Positions 24,573 through 37,541 are shown, counted from the stretch's first letter. The stretch: DNA of 64,000 bases from Arcuatula senhousia (GCA_963971305.1 OZ020306.1:3526842-3590841), one strand, 5' to 3'. Notes: generated by a model not told the origin, from the letters alone. Numbers and translations are program-made.

Positions 24573-25818
24573 AGTTGACATTAAAGTATGTCTCACCTGT
24601 CGGCACCATCATTCACAGAACTCATTGAAGGTCTAGCTGAGCCTTCAGAAAAGTTAATGTCAAGGTCATGTAACAGGTGACAGAATTCCATTTAACAATC
24701 ACAAAAATGTCTGAAGTGTGTTCTATAAGTTCACAAAGTCACTGAACTGTGAAAATGGGGTCAGGGTCACACAACATGGTGTCAGTTGTGTAGACCAAAA
24801 CCCCAAATGACTGTATACCAAATATCAGATGCCTAGCTATTATACTTTTAACTTAATTTATTTTCCACAAAAGTTTTAATTGTCCCAAAAATAATCTAAG
24901 TCCACAGAGTCACTGAACCATGCAAATTGTGTCAAGGTCACAGGACATGGTGTCAGTTGCATAGACCATACATCCAGGTGTCTGTTTACCAGATATCAGA
25001 TACCTAGCTATCATACTTTTCACTTAATTCATTTTCCACCAAAGTCTTACAAAGATGTTTTTTGGCCCCTAAATTGATCGAGGTTCACAGAGTTTCTGAA
25101 CCATGAAAATGGGTTCTGGGTCAAACGGCATGGTGCCAGTTGCATAGAGCATAACCCAAAATGTATATATACCAGATATGAGATGCCTAGCTATTATACT
25201 TTTCACTTAATTCATTTTCCACAAAAGTCTTACAAAGGGGTTTTTTGGCCCAAAAAACATCTAAGTTCACAGAGTTGCTGAATCATAAATTGGGGTCAGG
25301 GTCAAACAGCATGGTGACAGTTGCATAGACCATAACCCCAACTGTCTGTATACCAAATATCAGATGTCTAGCTATTATACTTTTCACTTAATTCGTTTTC
25401 CACAAAAGTCTTTCAAAGATGTTTTTGGTCCCTAAATTAATCTAGGTTCACAGAGTCTCTGAACCATGAAAATGGGTTCGGGGCCAGTTGCATAGAGCAT
25501 AACCCAAAGTGTCTCTATACCAGATATGAGATGCCTAGCTATTATACTTTTCACTTAATTCATTTTCCACAAAAGTCTTACAAAGGTTTTTTTTTGGCCC
25601 AAAAAAACATCTAAGTTCACAGAGTCGCTGAACCATGAAATTGGGGTCAGGGTCAAACGGCATGGTGACAGTTGCATAGACCATAACCCCAGTTGTCTGT
25701 ATACCAAATATCAGATGCCTAGCTATTACACTTTTCTTGTAATTGTTTTTCCACAAAGGTCTTACAAAAAAGTATACGCCGTTGCTGCCGCAAAGTAATA
25801 CCTATGTCTCGCCTTCAG
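24573..25818. mobile_element. Non-autonomous tandem-core element, family 5, copy 1
   Basis: Head AGTTGACATTAAAGTATGTC then 'tcacctgtcggcaccatc', tail 'acctatgtctcgccttcagcgac'. The core is about six repeats of about 180 bp with CAGATGCCTAGCTATTATAC, 'cattttccacaaaagtctta' and 'ggtcaaacggcatggtg' blocks. Related heads and tails with a different core are at 27778-29033 and 54452-55190. Confidence 0.75.
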
Positions 25819-26569
25819 CGACTAATTCAACATGCAAGGCAAAATTTAAAATGTTTTTGATAAACAAATAAATTGCCTTCTTTTGTTTACCACTGGTGCA
25901 ACACATGTTCGCTTCATTTTCTTATTAAGTAATTGGAATCATTTCTTCTAGATAGACCAGAAAAAGACAAATAACATAACATGGAATGCATGGAAAACCT
26001 TAAATACAAGAGCTATAATACTCTCTCCCTGTTTCTTTTTATCAAAACTTAAATTTTGGCAATGAAAAGAAAACCCAAAAGATAAAATTGCCTATACAAA
26101 AAGGTACAAGTCAAAGTATTCAGAATTTTACAAGAAGTGGATTTTATGGGCTTAAAATCAACTAGAATACTGACAAAGTTAGAAAGGGTAGGAAATATAA
26201 ATGTTTTATAAAATATTTACATGAATTTAGATATGCACACATGCAGCATAGGAACTGTTCAAAATTTCAGAACTGTACTGTCAACAGTCTTTGCCCTATT
26301 TAACTCTATAAAGTATTGATACAGGACGATGAAGTCACACCCACATAGTTGCTTCATTAAACAACATAACCTAGGAGTACTGTGAGGAAGCTAACAACAG
26401 GATACCCCCACCTGGCTCAATATAGGGAAATCTTAAGTCAAATTTTCTCCCCTGAATCATATCTGAGAGTGATCAAGTTTCTCAATGCATAATTATGGGC
26501 AAGTGACATACCATACTTTTAAAAGTTTCATAAAAACTTATAATGGGGTTTGTTTATATGAGTTGTGCT
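25819..26569. other. Nothing recognised
   Basis: AT-rich sequence without recognisable genes or repeats. Confidence 0.4.
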
Positions 26570-26765
26570 AATGGCTTGCAAGAATTGGGCATCAGAATGT
26601 CGAAAGTCAAAGGAACAGAGACAAAACCAGTAAACACAAACAAGAATGGGACAAAAACAGACATATCAAACATGGAAACACCAAAACTACTAAAAAATAA
26701 TTAACAATGCGAACTGATGAGAGTGAACTCAGGTGATCCGGAAGAGTGAGATTGAATTTTAAAAA
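26570..26765 (-). repeat. Dispersed SINE-like repeat, copy 1
   Basis: Contains GACAAAACCAGTAAACACAA and, further right, 'gagagtgaactcaggtgatccggaagagt'. The first block recurs at about 35090, and the inverse of both blocks is found at about 48950-49010 and 49870-50000. Four copies in two orientations suggest a mobile short interspersed repeat. I could not define an RNA polymerase III promoter. Confidence 0.55.
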
Positions 26766-27775
26766 TATAGGAATACTGTCAGCAAGCTCATAAAAGGATA
26801 CCCTGCTTTATATTGAAATGTGTATGCGAATGAAACCTGAGTTAAATAACCTGCGCTGTTATCAAAGAGCAAAAAAAGTATTTGATACACATCTCCATTT
26901 GGTGCACTTCAATAATGTAAAATTTCATCAAAGTCCATCAAGCAGTTTAGGAGTTACAAGATTTGTAGACAGATAACATTCAGGGGGACACCTATATACT
27001 CCTAAATTCTATGGGAGGGTAAAATAAAAGAAAGAAGGCCTGAATGTCTGGACTCATATCTGAAGATGTATTTCATAGACCATTCCTGGACAGCTTGAAT
27101 GCAGTGTAGCAAGTTGTACGTTGGAGATCCTCCCAATTAATAGACTAAATTAAAATGATGATTTTATTTACCATTAAAATTCACAAGTAGCTAGGAAACC
27201 CCTTAAAAGCATTTATAATGGGCAATATTAAAGGTAATGAAGAGGATCGTTGTAAAGAATCCTGTAAAGTACATGATCAAGTTAAACCTACAAAGTGACA
27301 GTCAGTAACAAAGTACGGCCGGATCTGTCAACGTCGTATAAGATTTACGTAATACCTATCCGTGTCTATGTAAACAGAGATATTACATTGGAGAGCTCTG
27401 TACATATAAATAACATTCTATATCAAATCTATTCCCATTTAAAATACTTAAGAAAGCTGTATGTTTTAAGTAAGATTAAGAACTGTGTTTACTTCAAGCA
27501 GAGGATGTGCCAAATGTGACACGAGAAATATCCACCCAGTTAATAAAGTAAAATTGACCTGGATAGAATAGCTCTTCATTTTAAGATTAAATTCTTCAAA
27601 TCATTACATCAGTCTTTTTTTTTGTTAAAACAAACTTGAGATAAATTAAATTTAGCAGCAACATAAGTATATCCCACATAAAAATTCCTGCAACAGGTAC
27701 ATTGTCAGCATTGTATATCATTTCCACTGAATCCAATCAAATTTAATATAATCTAAACTAAGTGAGTCCTCAAAA
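26766..27775. other. Mostly unrecognised, with a tandem-core remnant at about 26870-27030
   Basis: The stretch at about 26890-27020 has 'catctccatttggtgcac', 'tttcatcaaagtccatcaag' and 'cagtttaggagttac' blocks reminiscent of family 4, ending in a GGGAGGGTA-type end. A 74-residue plus-strand frame at 27295 has no recognisable domain and is not called. Confidence 0.4.
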
Positions 27776-29033
27776 GACAAGAGTTAACACTAAAGTATGT
27801 CTGGCCTGCTGGCACCATCAGAAACAATAATTCTTTCTTACTTCCACTATATTTAGCATTCTAATATGGACCACACCCTTGAACAAAGGAAACCATGACG
27901 ACAAGCTTCATGTAAAATAAACACCTGGTCGATGTCACAGTTACTTTATAGCTTAAATCAATGACATCATAATATACTTTGTGCACAAAAACAACAAAAA
28001 TGGCAAACATTTTGTCTTGCACTATAGGTCAACGGAAAACACAAAAATTGCTTACTAGAAAAGAAATAATCCATGGCCCCCTGTGTTTATTGTCGATTTT
28101 AACACGGGTATACATTGTTTTCATTTATTTTACCCCTAGCTCCGCTGCGCTCCACTCAGGGTAAAATAATAACAAAAACAATGGCAATCCATGTTAAAAT
28201 CTCCAATTAACCATGGGCAGCCATGGATTTTTTCTTAATTTATAAGGAGTTTCTGAGATCAAAAGGTGTTTATAGAACTTAAACATTGCAAATATATGAA
28301 ATAAAAGTTATCAAAGTCACTCAACCAGAGAATCATGGTCAAGGTCAAAGATGGGGATGCAACTGTGCTAAGCTATTACTAGGGCATATGCATACCAAGT
28401 TTCATCAACCTAAGACCAATAGTACTTGAGATATGGAGGTGCTCATATAACCTAACACTGCTATTATGTGTAATGAAAATTGTCAGACACTCAATTGGGA
28501 AATCAAGGTCAAGGTCAAAAGATTGGGATGCAACTGTGCTAAGCTACTTCTGGTACTTATGCATACCAAGTTTCATCAACCTAGGATTGATAGATCTTGA
28601 GATATGGACATGCTGGCCAAAACCTAAACATTGCTATTATATGTATTGAAAATTGTCAGTCACTCAACAGGAAAATCAATGTCAAGGTCAAAAGATGGGG
28701 ATGCAACTGTGCTATGATACTCCTGGGGCATATGAATACCAAGTCTCATCAACCTAGGGCTTATAGTTCTTGAGATATGGAGGTGCTCTCAAAACCTTAA
28801 CATTGCTATCATATGTATAGAAAATTGTCATAGTCACTCCACCAGAAAATCAAGGTCAATGTCAAAAGATGGGGATGCAACTGGGTTTAGCTACTACTGG
28901 GGCATATGCATACCAAGTTTTGTCAACCTAGGACCTATAGTTCTTGAGATATGGAGCTGCTTATTAAAATAATGCCTCTGCCGCCGGTAAATTAAGACCT
29001 ATATCCCGCTCTGCCTCACAGGCGAGACAAAAA
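27776..29033. mobile_element. Non-autonomous tandem-core element, family 5, copy 2
   Basis: Head AGAGTTAACACTAAAGTATG then 'tctggcctgctggcaccatc' and tail 'cctcacaggcgagacaaaaaa'. The core has about four repeats of about 165 bp with GATGGGGATGCAACTGTGCT, 'ataccaagtttcatcaacctagg' and 'cttgagatatggag' blocks, nearly the same as in 54452-55190. A palindromic MITE is inserted at 28061-28232. Confidence 0.75.
28061..28232. mobile_element. Palindromic MITE nested in family-5 element
   Basis: Left arm 'tccatggcccc...gattttaacacgg...tattttaccc' pairs with right arm 'agggtaaaataat...ccatgttaaaatc...gcagccatgga'. Arms are about 75 bp with mismatches and the centre is CTAGCTCCGCTGCGCTCCAC. A related half-copy lies at about 58135-58215. 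Confidence 0.6.
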
Positions 29034-29737
29034 ACTAATATTTACTAGATGCTTGTGTAACTTTCAATAAATTGATTTTTTAAAATCATCATCACACAAA
29101 ACAGCAAGTACTTTTATAAGAAAATCAAGTACTTCAAATAAAGTCATTTTATCAATATTCTACCATAAATCAACCTTTTTAAGGATGTTTATATAAATAA
29201 TGTTTTGAACAATCATGCATTTAAATATTCTTATATCAATACATTGTACAAATTTTAATTGATTCTAAAATGGAGAATTCTAAAACCATTAAGTCACCTT
29301 TAGGGGAGAATTGAAAGTGGGTCTTTATATTATAACATTTAATATAAAATAAAAAGTTAAAAGCTATAAATCTATATCCAAAGAAAACAATTCAGAAGAA
29401 ATGAGGCATTTTTCAAAATATGACATATTTAATTACATGTTTATATGAGCTTAGATGAGTTTTATTGAATATAAAGTGTTTTTTTAATGTTTGGCTGGAA
29501 TTCACAAAGTGAAATCTGGGTCATAAAATGGTGAGTGTCTCATGAAAATTAGCCAGTTATCTCAGCAACTGCACATTACAACCTTTTGATATTTGGTATG
29601 CAGCCTCAGCATAAGGCTTCCTATTGTGTTATTCACTTTCAAGTCTATTGCTTACTCCTTGTTTAATCAAATTTGGCCATTTTTAAATTTGACAGATTTT
29701 TAAGAATAATCAGGCAAACAGGCCCTTGATACAGCAA
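29034..29737. other. AT-rich, nothing recognised
   Basis: No gene or repeat is recognised before the 28-bp array. Confidence 0.4.
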
Positions 29738-30412
29738 AAATAATTTGATAAAAGACCAGTGTGACAACAACTTTGATAAAAGACCTGGGTGACAACAACT
29801 TTGATAAAAAACCTGGATACCTGGGTGGCAACAACTTTGATAAAAGACCTGGATACTTGTGTGACAACAACTTTGATAAAAGACCTGTGTGACAACAACT
29901 TTGATAAAAGACCTGGATACTTGTGTGACAACAACTTTGATAAAAGACCTGTGTGACAACAACTTTGATAAAAGACCTGGGTGACAACAACTTTGATAAA
30001 AGACCTGGGTGACAACAACTTTGATAAAAGACCTGGGTGACAACAGCTTTGATCAAAAACCTGATTGACAACAACTTTGATAAAAAACTTGTGTGACAAC
30101 AACTTTGATAAAAGACCTGGGTGACAACAGCTTTGATAAAAGACCTGGGTGACAACAGCTTTGATAAAAGACCTGGGTGACAACAGCTTTGATAAAAGAC
30201 CTGTGTGACAACAGCTTTGATAAAAGACCTGGGTGACAACAACTTTGATAAAAGACCTGGGTGACTAAAACTTTGATATAAGACCTGGGTGACTAAAACT
30301 TTGATAAAAAACCTGGGTGACAACTGCTTTGATAAAAGACCTGGGTGACAACAACTTTCATAAAAGACCTGGGTGTCAGCAACTTTGATAAGAGACCAGA
30401 GTGACAACAAAA
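29738..30412. repeat. 28-bp minisatellite, about 23 copies
   Basis: The unit is GACAACAACTTTGATAAAAG plus ACCTGGGT (28 bp), with some longer units that carry an extra GGATAC or GGATACTT-type insert. Since 28 is not a multiple of three and the unit has no stop in any minus-strand frame, three long overlapping minus frames (126, 157 and 236 residues) arise automatically. I treat them as by-products, not genes. The array abuts the element at 30415. Confidence 0.95.
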
Positions 30413-30414
30413 CA

Positions 30415-33381
30415 AACTAGAGGCTCCCAGGAGCCTGAATCGCTCACCTGATCTCTTATGCCAAAGTTTGAATAAATTTCACAAACTTTCAAGTATACAA
30501 AGTTGCAAACAATCCCTTCAGTGGTTTCAGAGAAAATTTTTGAAAATCAGTTTAAATTAATAGAAAAAACAGTTCAAGGGCAATAACTCATATAAGGACC
30601 TTTTGATGCTGAATAAGAATAGTTGCTTCGGTTTTTCTCTATCTCTTATACTTTTCGAGTAATAAGCAAAAAACAATGGTCTGACACCCCTGTTCTATTT
30701 TTAGCAACAGCGGCCATGTTGGTTGATCGACATGTATATAATTCACAAACTTGGTAGAGGACATCCTAAAGATCAAGTATACCAAGTATCAATGCAATCC
30801 CTTCAGTGGTTTCAGAGAAGAAGATTTTTGAAAATGAGTTAATATTAATGAAAACCAGTTAAAGGGGAATTACTCTTAAACGCCTGATCTGACAATTTTG
30901 ACCCTGAATAATTTTTGTAGATCTCAATGAGCTTAACAATTCTGCGATGCTAACTTTTCCTCTAGCTCTAACAGTTTTTAAGATATAATTCAAAAACTGC
31001 TAAAATGGTCAATTTTGATGATTAAAGGGCAATAACTCCTATAAGGAGTCGTTTTACAACTTCGACTCAATGGAGAGATTTGTAGAGCTTTTGATGCTGA
31101 ACATAAAAGGTTGCTTCGGATTTTTTCTATCTCTTATACTTTTCGAGTTATAAGCCAAAAACAATGGTCTGACCCCCCTGTTCTATTTTTAGCAACAGCA
31201 GCCATGTTGGTTGGTCGACCTGTATATAATTCACAAACTTGGTAGAGGACATGCTAAAGATTAAGTATACCAAGTATCTATGCAATCCCTTCAGTGGTTT
31301 CAGAGGAAAAGATTTTTGAAAATCAGTTAAAATTGATGGAAAAAACAGTTAAAGGGGAATAACTCTTAAACGCCTGATCTGACAATTTAGACCCTGAAAT
31401 AATTTTTGTAGATTTCAATGAGCTTAACAATTCTGCAATGCTAACTTTTCCTCTAGCTCTAACGGTTTTTAAGATATAATCCAAAAACTGCTAAAATGGT
31501 CAATTTTGATGATTAACGGGCAATAACTCCTATAAGGAGTCGTTTTACAACTTCGACTCAATAGAGAGATTTGTAGAGCTTTTGATGCTGAACATAAAAG
31601 GTTGCTTCGGATTTTTTCTATCTCTTATACTTTTCGAGTTATAAGCCAAAAACAATGGTCTGACCCCCCTATTCTATTTTTAGAAACGGCGGCCATGTTG
31701 GTTGGTCAACGTGTATATAATTCACAAACTTGGTAGAGGACATGCTAAAGATCAAGTATACCAAGTATCTATGCAATCCCTTCAGTGGTTTCAGAGAAGA
31801 AGATTTTTGAAAATCAGTTAAAATTAATGGAAAAAACAGTTAAAGGGGAATAACTCTTAAACGGCTGATCTGACAATTTTGACCCTGAAATGATTTTTGT
31901 AGATCTCAACAAGCCTAACAATTTTGCAATACTAACTTTTCCTCTAGCTCTAACAGTTTTCAAGATATAGTCCAAAAACTGCTAAAATGGTCAATTTTGA
32001 TGATTAAAGGGCAATAACTCCTATAAGGAGTCGTTTTACAACTTCGACTCAATGGAGAGATTTGTAGAGCTTTTGATGCTGAACATGGAAGGTTGCTTCG
32101 GATTTTTTCTATCTCTTATACTTTTCGAGTTATAAGCCAAAAACAATGGTCTGACCCCCCTGTTCTATTTTTAGCAACGGCAGCCATGTTGGTTGGTCGA
32201 CCTGTATATAATTCACAAACTTGGTAGAGGACATCCTAAAGATTAAGTATACCAAGTATCTATGCAATCCCTTCAGTGGTTTCAGAGGAGAAGATTTTTG
32301 AAAATCAGTTAAAATTGATGGAAAAAACAGTTAAAGGGGAATAACTCTTAAACGCCTGATCTGACAATTTAGACCCTGAAATAATTTTTGTAGATTTCAA
32401 TGAGCTTAACAATTCTGCAATGCTAACTTTTCCTCTAGCTCTAACGGTTTTTAAGATATAATCCAAAAACTGCTAAAATGGTCAATTTTGATGATTAAAG
32501 GGCAATAACTCCTATAAGGAGTCGTTTTACAACTTCGACTCAATGGAGAGATTTGTAGAGCTTTTGATGCTGAACATGGAAAGTTGCTTCGGATTTTTTC
32601 TATCTCTTATACTTTTCGAGTTATAAGCCAAAAACAATGGTCTGACCCCCCCTGTTCTATTTTTAGCAACGGCGGCCATGTTGGTTGGTCAACGTGTATA
32701 TAATTCACAAACTTGGTAGAGGACATGCTAAAGATCAAGTATACCAAGTATCTATGCAATCCCTTCAGTGGTTTCAGAGAAGAAGATTTTTGAAAATCAG
32801 TTAAAATTAATGGAAAAAACAGCTAAAGGGGAATAACTCTTAAACGGCTGATCTGACAATTTTGACCCTGATATGATTTTTGTAGATCTCAACGAGCCTA
32901 ACAATTTTGCAATACTAACTTTTCTTCTAGCTCTAACGGTTTTCAAGATATAGTCCAAAAACTGCTAAAATGGTCAATTTTGATGATTAAAGGGCAATAA
33001 CTCCTATAAGGAGTCGTTTTACAACTTCGACTCAATGGAGAGATTTGTAGAGCTTTTGATGCTGAACATGAAAGGTTGCTTCGGATTTTTTCTATCTCTT
33101 ATACTTTTCGAGTTATAAGCCAAAAACAATTGTCTGACCCCCCTGTTCTATTTTTAGCAACGGCGGCCATGTTGGTTGGTCGACCTGTATATAATTCACA
33201 AACTTGGTAGAGGACATCCTAAAGATCAAGTGTACAAAGTTTCAAAGCAATCCCATCAGTGGATTCAGAGAAGAAGATCTTTGAAGAAAAGTTAACGACG
33301 GACGACGGACGACGGACGACGGACGACGGACGCCTAACGATGACAATAGCTCACATGACCCTTCGGGTCAGGTGAGCTAAA
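30415..33381. mobile_element. AGGCTCC-head / GTGAGCT-tail element, copy 2, expanded core
   Basis: Same head hairpin and tail hairpin as 11691-12628. The core is about six repeats of about 490 bp, each with 'ccatgttggttggtc', 'gtatataattcacaaacttggt' and 'gggcaataactcctataagg' blocks. Repeats alternate in type (GACCTGTATATA against AACGTGTATATA), showing a two-unit higher-order period of about 980 bp. A GACGGACGACGGACGACGG tract precedes the tail hairpin AGCTCAC-A-TGACCC-TTC-GGGTCA-G-GTGAGCT. No protein is encoded. Confidence 0.85.
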
Positions 33382-33520
33382 AAGTCGAGATATTTTTGCT
33401 ATGCACTGAATCTGTTGAATAATTTGGTTGGTGTGTCTTTTTTCAGCAAAAAAACATTACACAAATTTACACAGTACCATCTAGACTTTCCTCTGGATTT
33501 CTGAGGAGACAACTGCAAAT

Positions 33521-35032
33521 AAACAAGAGGCTCCCAGGAGCCTGAATCGCTCACCTGGTCTTAATGTCAACCCTTTGAAGACTTTTGTATAGCTAAATGA
33601 GCTGAATGTTTAAGCAATAAAAAGCTTTTCTCTATCTGCAATAGTTTTCATTCCAAATCAAAAAACACTATTTTTCACCTTTAAAGGGCCATAACCCCTT
33701 AAAGGGGTCATCTGACCACTTCAACCCTAAAAAGACTTTTGTAGAGCTAATTAAGCTGAACATTTAAGCAAGCAACATCTTTTCTCTATCTGCAAAAGTT
33801 TTCTTTCTTTAGGCCAAAAACACTATTTTTTGCCTTAAAGGGCCTTAACCACTATAAGGGGTCATCTGGCAACTTTGACCCTATGGAAACTTTTGTAGAG
33901 CTAAATGAGCTGAACATTTAAGCAAGCAACAACTTTTCTCTATCTGCAATAAATTTCATTCCATAGGCCAAAAACACTATTTTTTGCCTTTAAGGGGCTG
34001 TTACCCCTATAAGGGGTCATCTGACAACTTCGACCATATGGAGACTTGTGTAGAGCTAAATGAGCTGAACATTTAAGCAAGCAACAGCTTTTCTCTATCT
34101 GCAATAGTTTGCATTCTATAGGCCAAAAACTCTATTTTTTGCCTTTAAGGGCAAATAACCCCTATAAGGGGTCATCTGACAACTTTGACCCTATGGAGAC
34201 TTTTGTAGAGCTAAATGAGCTGAACATTTAAGCAAGCAACAGCTTTTCTCTATCTGCAATAGTTTTCATTCTATAGGCCAAAAACACTATTTTTTGCCTT
34301 TAAGGGGCCGTAACCCCTATAAGGGGTCATCTGACAACTTTGACCCTATGGAGGCTTGTGTAGAGCTAAACGAGCTGAACATTTAAGCAAGCAACAGCTT
34401 TTCTCTATCTGCAATAGTTTTCATTCTATAGGCCAAAAACTCTATTTTTTGCCTTTAAGGGGCCATAACCCCTATAAGGGGTCATCTGACAACTTTGACC
34501 TTTTAGAGACTTTTGTAGAGCTAAATGAGCTGAACATTTAAGCAAGCAACAGCATCTCTCTATCTGCAATAGTTTTCATTCTATAGGCCAAAAACATGAA
34601 AAAATGCTATTTTTCACCTTTAAGGGGCCGTAACTCCCATAAGGGGTCATCTGACAACTTCGACTCTATGGAGACTTTTGTAGAGCTTTTGATGCTGAAG
34701 CAGTAGCGTGGCATCAGATTTCATCTATCTCTTATACTTTTTGATTTACAAGCCAAAAACAGTTGTCTGACCCCCCTAGTCTATTTTTAGTAACGGCGGC
34801 CATGTTGTTTGGACGGCGGTCACCATTTGTGCAATCTTGGTAGAGGACATCCCATAGATGAAGTGTGCAGAGTTTCAAAGCAATCCCTTCAATCGTTTTG
34901 GAGAAGAAGATTTTCAAAGAAAAGTTAACGACGACGACGGACGACGACAGACGACGACGACGGACGACGACGACGACGGACGCCAAGTGATGGCAATAGC
35001 TCACATGGACCTTCGGTCCAGGTGAGCTAAAA
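33521..35032. mobile_element. AGGCTCC-head / GTGAGCT-tail element, copy 3, about 155-bp core
   Basis: Same head as the other two copies, but a core of about seven repeats of about 155 bp ('agctaaatgagctgaacat', 'cttttctctatctgcaata', 'ccataacccctataaggggt'), then one block of the copy-2 type ('gtaacggcggccatgttg'), then a long GACGACGGACGACG tract. The tail hairpin has changed to AGCTCAC-A-TGGACC-TTC-GGTCCA-G-GTGAGCT, with pairing kept. Plus and minus frames inside it are not genes. Confidence 0.85.
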
Positions 35033-35215
35033 AGCAAAGAAGGCACCAATTGGCATTTTAGTATCAAAAGTCCAGAGAGCAACGACAAAACCAGTAAACA
35101 CAAATGAGAACAGCAGGAAAAAACACAAAAAACAACAGAAATCAACAGGCATGACAGGGTAAACTTAAGTCGAAACGAGATTGAACTCTGGAAGTTGTTC
35201 CTGCCTGTTATAGCA
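35033..35215 (-). repeat. Dispersed SINE-like repeat, copy 2
   Basis: Shares GACAAAACCAGTAAACACAA and a downstream 'gagattgaactctggaag' with copy 1 at 26570. It begins directly at the end of the preceding element. Confidence 0.5.
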
Positions 35216-36261
35216 CACCGATTGCCCTGCCATTGTCAATTCAGTGTGTCGAATCTGGTTAAGGAAGACAGAAGAAAGCAGACATTGGTTCACTCTTCCA
35301 TTTAGTAATACCAATTTAAACACTTTATGTAAATCTATCTATATTGTTTCACTGTAAATCTAAGGGACAGGATTCCTAGAGTGTTGTAATTTGTACAAGG
35401 TGAGATAAGAAACCACATTAAGATCATAAAGAATGCATTAAGATTAAGGATATTGACAGGTCTGATCAGTTTTTATATCAAATCTACTAGACGTGTGATG
35501 AGGTCCCAGACCTATTCCTCGGGTATTAGCTAAACCTCTTTATTAAAGCGTGCCTGGCAATACAAGTATGAATAGATCATTTCTTCAAGGGGTTCCAATC
35601 TTAATCAACATTGAAACATTCTTTTTTAAACTGACATGCCTTACAAAAAAACTTTTTATCTTTTTTCTTAATTTATTCTATTTTAAGATGTTCTACTTCT
35701 ATACCTTATTTAAAACCTAGAGTGTGTGAATCAAAGATACAACGTCTTAAATTACATCTCTACTGTAAGCAAGGGACACGATCAAAGCTCTAGGTGTAAA
35801 TAATGATTTTTCTATTAGAGAATATCAATTCTGAGTGCTATACAGGGCTATGTTCAAAGGATGCTATTAGCCTCCAATACAATTAAATTAATATTATAAA
35901 TTAATTTCCACATCAAGTATTGAGTTTTCCTTTCATCCATTCAGAGTCGACTGAAAGGAAGCATTGTGTTCTCCATAGTAGATAAACTAGATCGTACATA
36001 AACAGAACTTGATAGAAATTTGAAGGGTTTTTTAATATTATTAAAACTACTATATGGTAAAGTACATTCAATACGTGTTCTCATTGAAATGAGCAAAATC
36101 AACTACATTTTATGTGCATTGTTACAAAGTAAGCAACAAGATTGCTACACGTAGCCGCATTAAAGTTGAAAATTTACTTTGACATTATAGTCTCCTTATT
36201 CATGTAGAATATGTCAAACTCAAAAACTTTTTTAGTATAAAAAAGATAAAACTACATATTC
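35216..36261. other. Nothing recognised
   Basis: AT-rich sequence with no supported exon or repeat. Confidence 0.4.
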
Positions 36262-36870
36262 AAATCAATAAAACTTCGGCAAAACCTGTTCAGCAGCCTC
36301 AGAGTAGGCCACAAGGAGTCCCTAAGACCTACCATACACTTAGTGGATAAAGTTACATTACTCCTATAACATTTGTCCAATCAAAATGATGTTGCAATGT
36401 GATCAACTAAAAACAATGAATAACAACCCTACCAAATTTAAGCAAAATCCACTGAGCTCACTGTCGCAGAGGAGGTGTGCCAACAGAGTGTTTCTATCAC
36501 CCAAAATGAACAAAGTCAATAAAAGTCTCATAACTCCAATAAAATTTGTCGTATTGCGATATGATCAACTAAATATCATGACAAACAAACCTACACCATT
36601 TCATTAAAACCCATTGAGATGTCTCAGAGGGGTTGCCTTTGCAATGTGTTCCTATGACCTACATTAACAAAGTCAAATAAAGTCCCATAACTCCTATAAT
36701 GTTTGTCGAATCAAACTTGCATTGTGATTTTATCAACTACACATCTTACATAATTTCATCAAAATCTATTGAGGAGTCTCAGAGGAGTTGTGCCCACAAA
36801 TGTGTGATGGCCACACTGATATACGAAGACCATTACTAGGTCCCTCCATCACATTGCTGTGGGGGAAAAA
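36262..36870. mobile_element. Tandem-core remnant, about 170-bp repeats, about 3.5 copies
   Basis: Repeats carry 'atgacaaacaaacctacac', 'tcataactccaataaaatttgtcg' and 'cagaggagttgtgcccaca' blocks. The right end 'ggtccctccatcacattgctgtgggggaa' resembles the end at about 11190-11218. Part of the same family as 10704-11222 and 22085-22450. Confidence 0.55.
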
Positions 36871-37541
36871 TGAAGTGCAATGACTGGACCTATAAATCTA
36901 TCTTCGATTCCAAGGTGATGTGTCTGCAGTCTAAGAATTAGAATTTGAGATTCATTTGTTTGAACTCTTCATTTTTAGTTTTTGCTCTATTTATACAATA
37001 TAAAACTTCCTACAAATTTCACTTGCCCAAACAGATTTTTACTGGCCAGTGGTAATTTTGCAGACTGGGTGCAAATTCACTTACATTGTATTTGAATAAT
37101 GTGTTCCATTTTTGTAATCATCTTCAAGATTTTGCACTAAATAGCTTTTCTAAATCCTAGACAATTTATTAGTATCCCCATTTTTACAATTTGCTCAAGC
37201 AAGTGCTATTTATCAACTAATATCTCTTAAAATGTCTTTATATTTTAAGGGGTTCCATCCATATTCAAGCAAATACCTGTCCAATCAAAATACAAACAAA
37301 ATGATGAAAAAAACTTTTCAAAGCACCAACTAGTCACTTTTTATGTTGAAGAATACAGTTAAGGAGAACAAAACTAAAACAAACCTTAAACAAGTACCAA
37401 GAAAAATTTACAACATTTTATGAATGAAAATGTTCAAGCAGGTCAGTCATATATGTTCTATCATTTTGTATTACTCTATATTTCAATAGCCTGTTATAAA
37501 AAGTAGAAAAAAAAGAAATTAATCTTACAAAAGTTCCTTAC
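36871..37541. other. Intron, nothing recognised
   Basis: AT-rich sequence downstream of first exon c. Confidence 0.4.

Noticed and set aside
29663..30410. Three minus-strand frames of 126, 157 and 236 residues
   Set aside because: They are overlapping readings of the 28-bp minisatellite, whose unit lacks stops in all three frames.
34732..35145. 137-residue minus-strand frame
   Set aside because: It spans the GACGACGG tract and tail hairpin of a tandem-core element and runs into a dispersed repeat.
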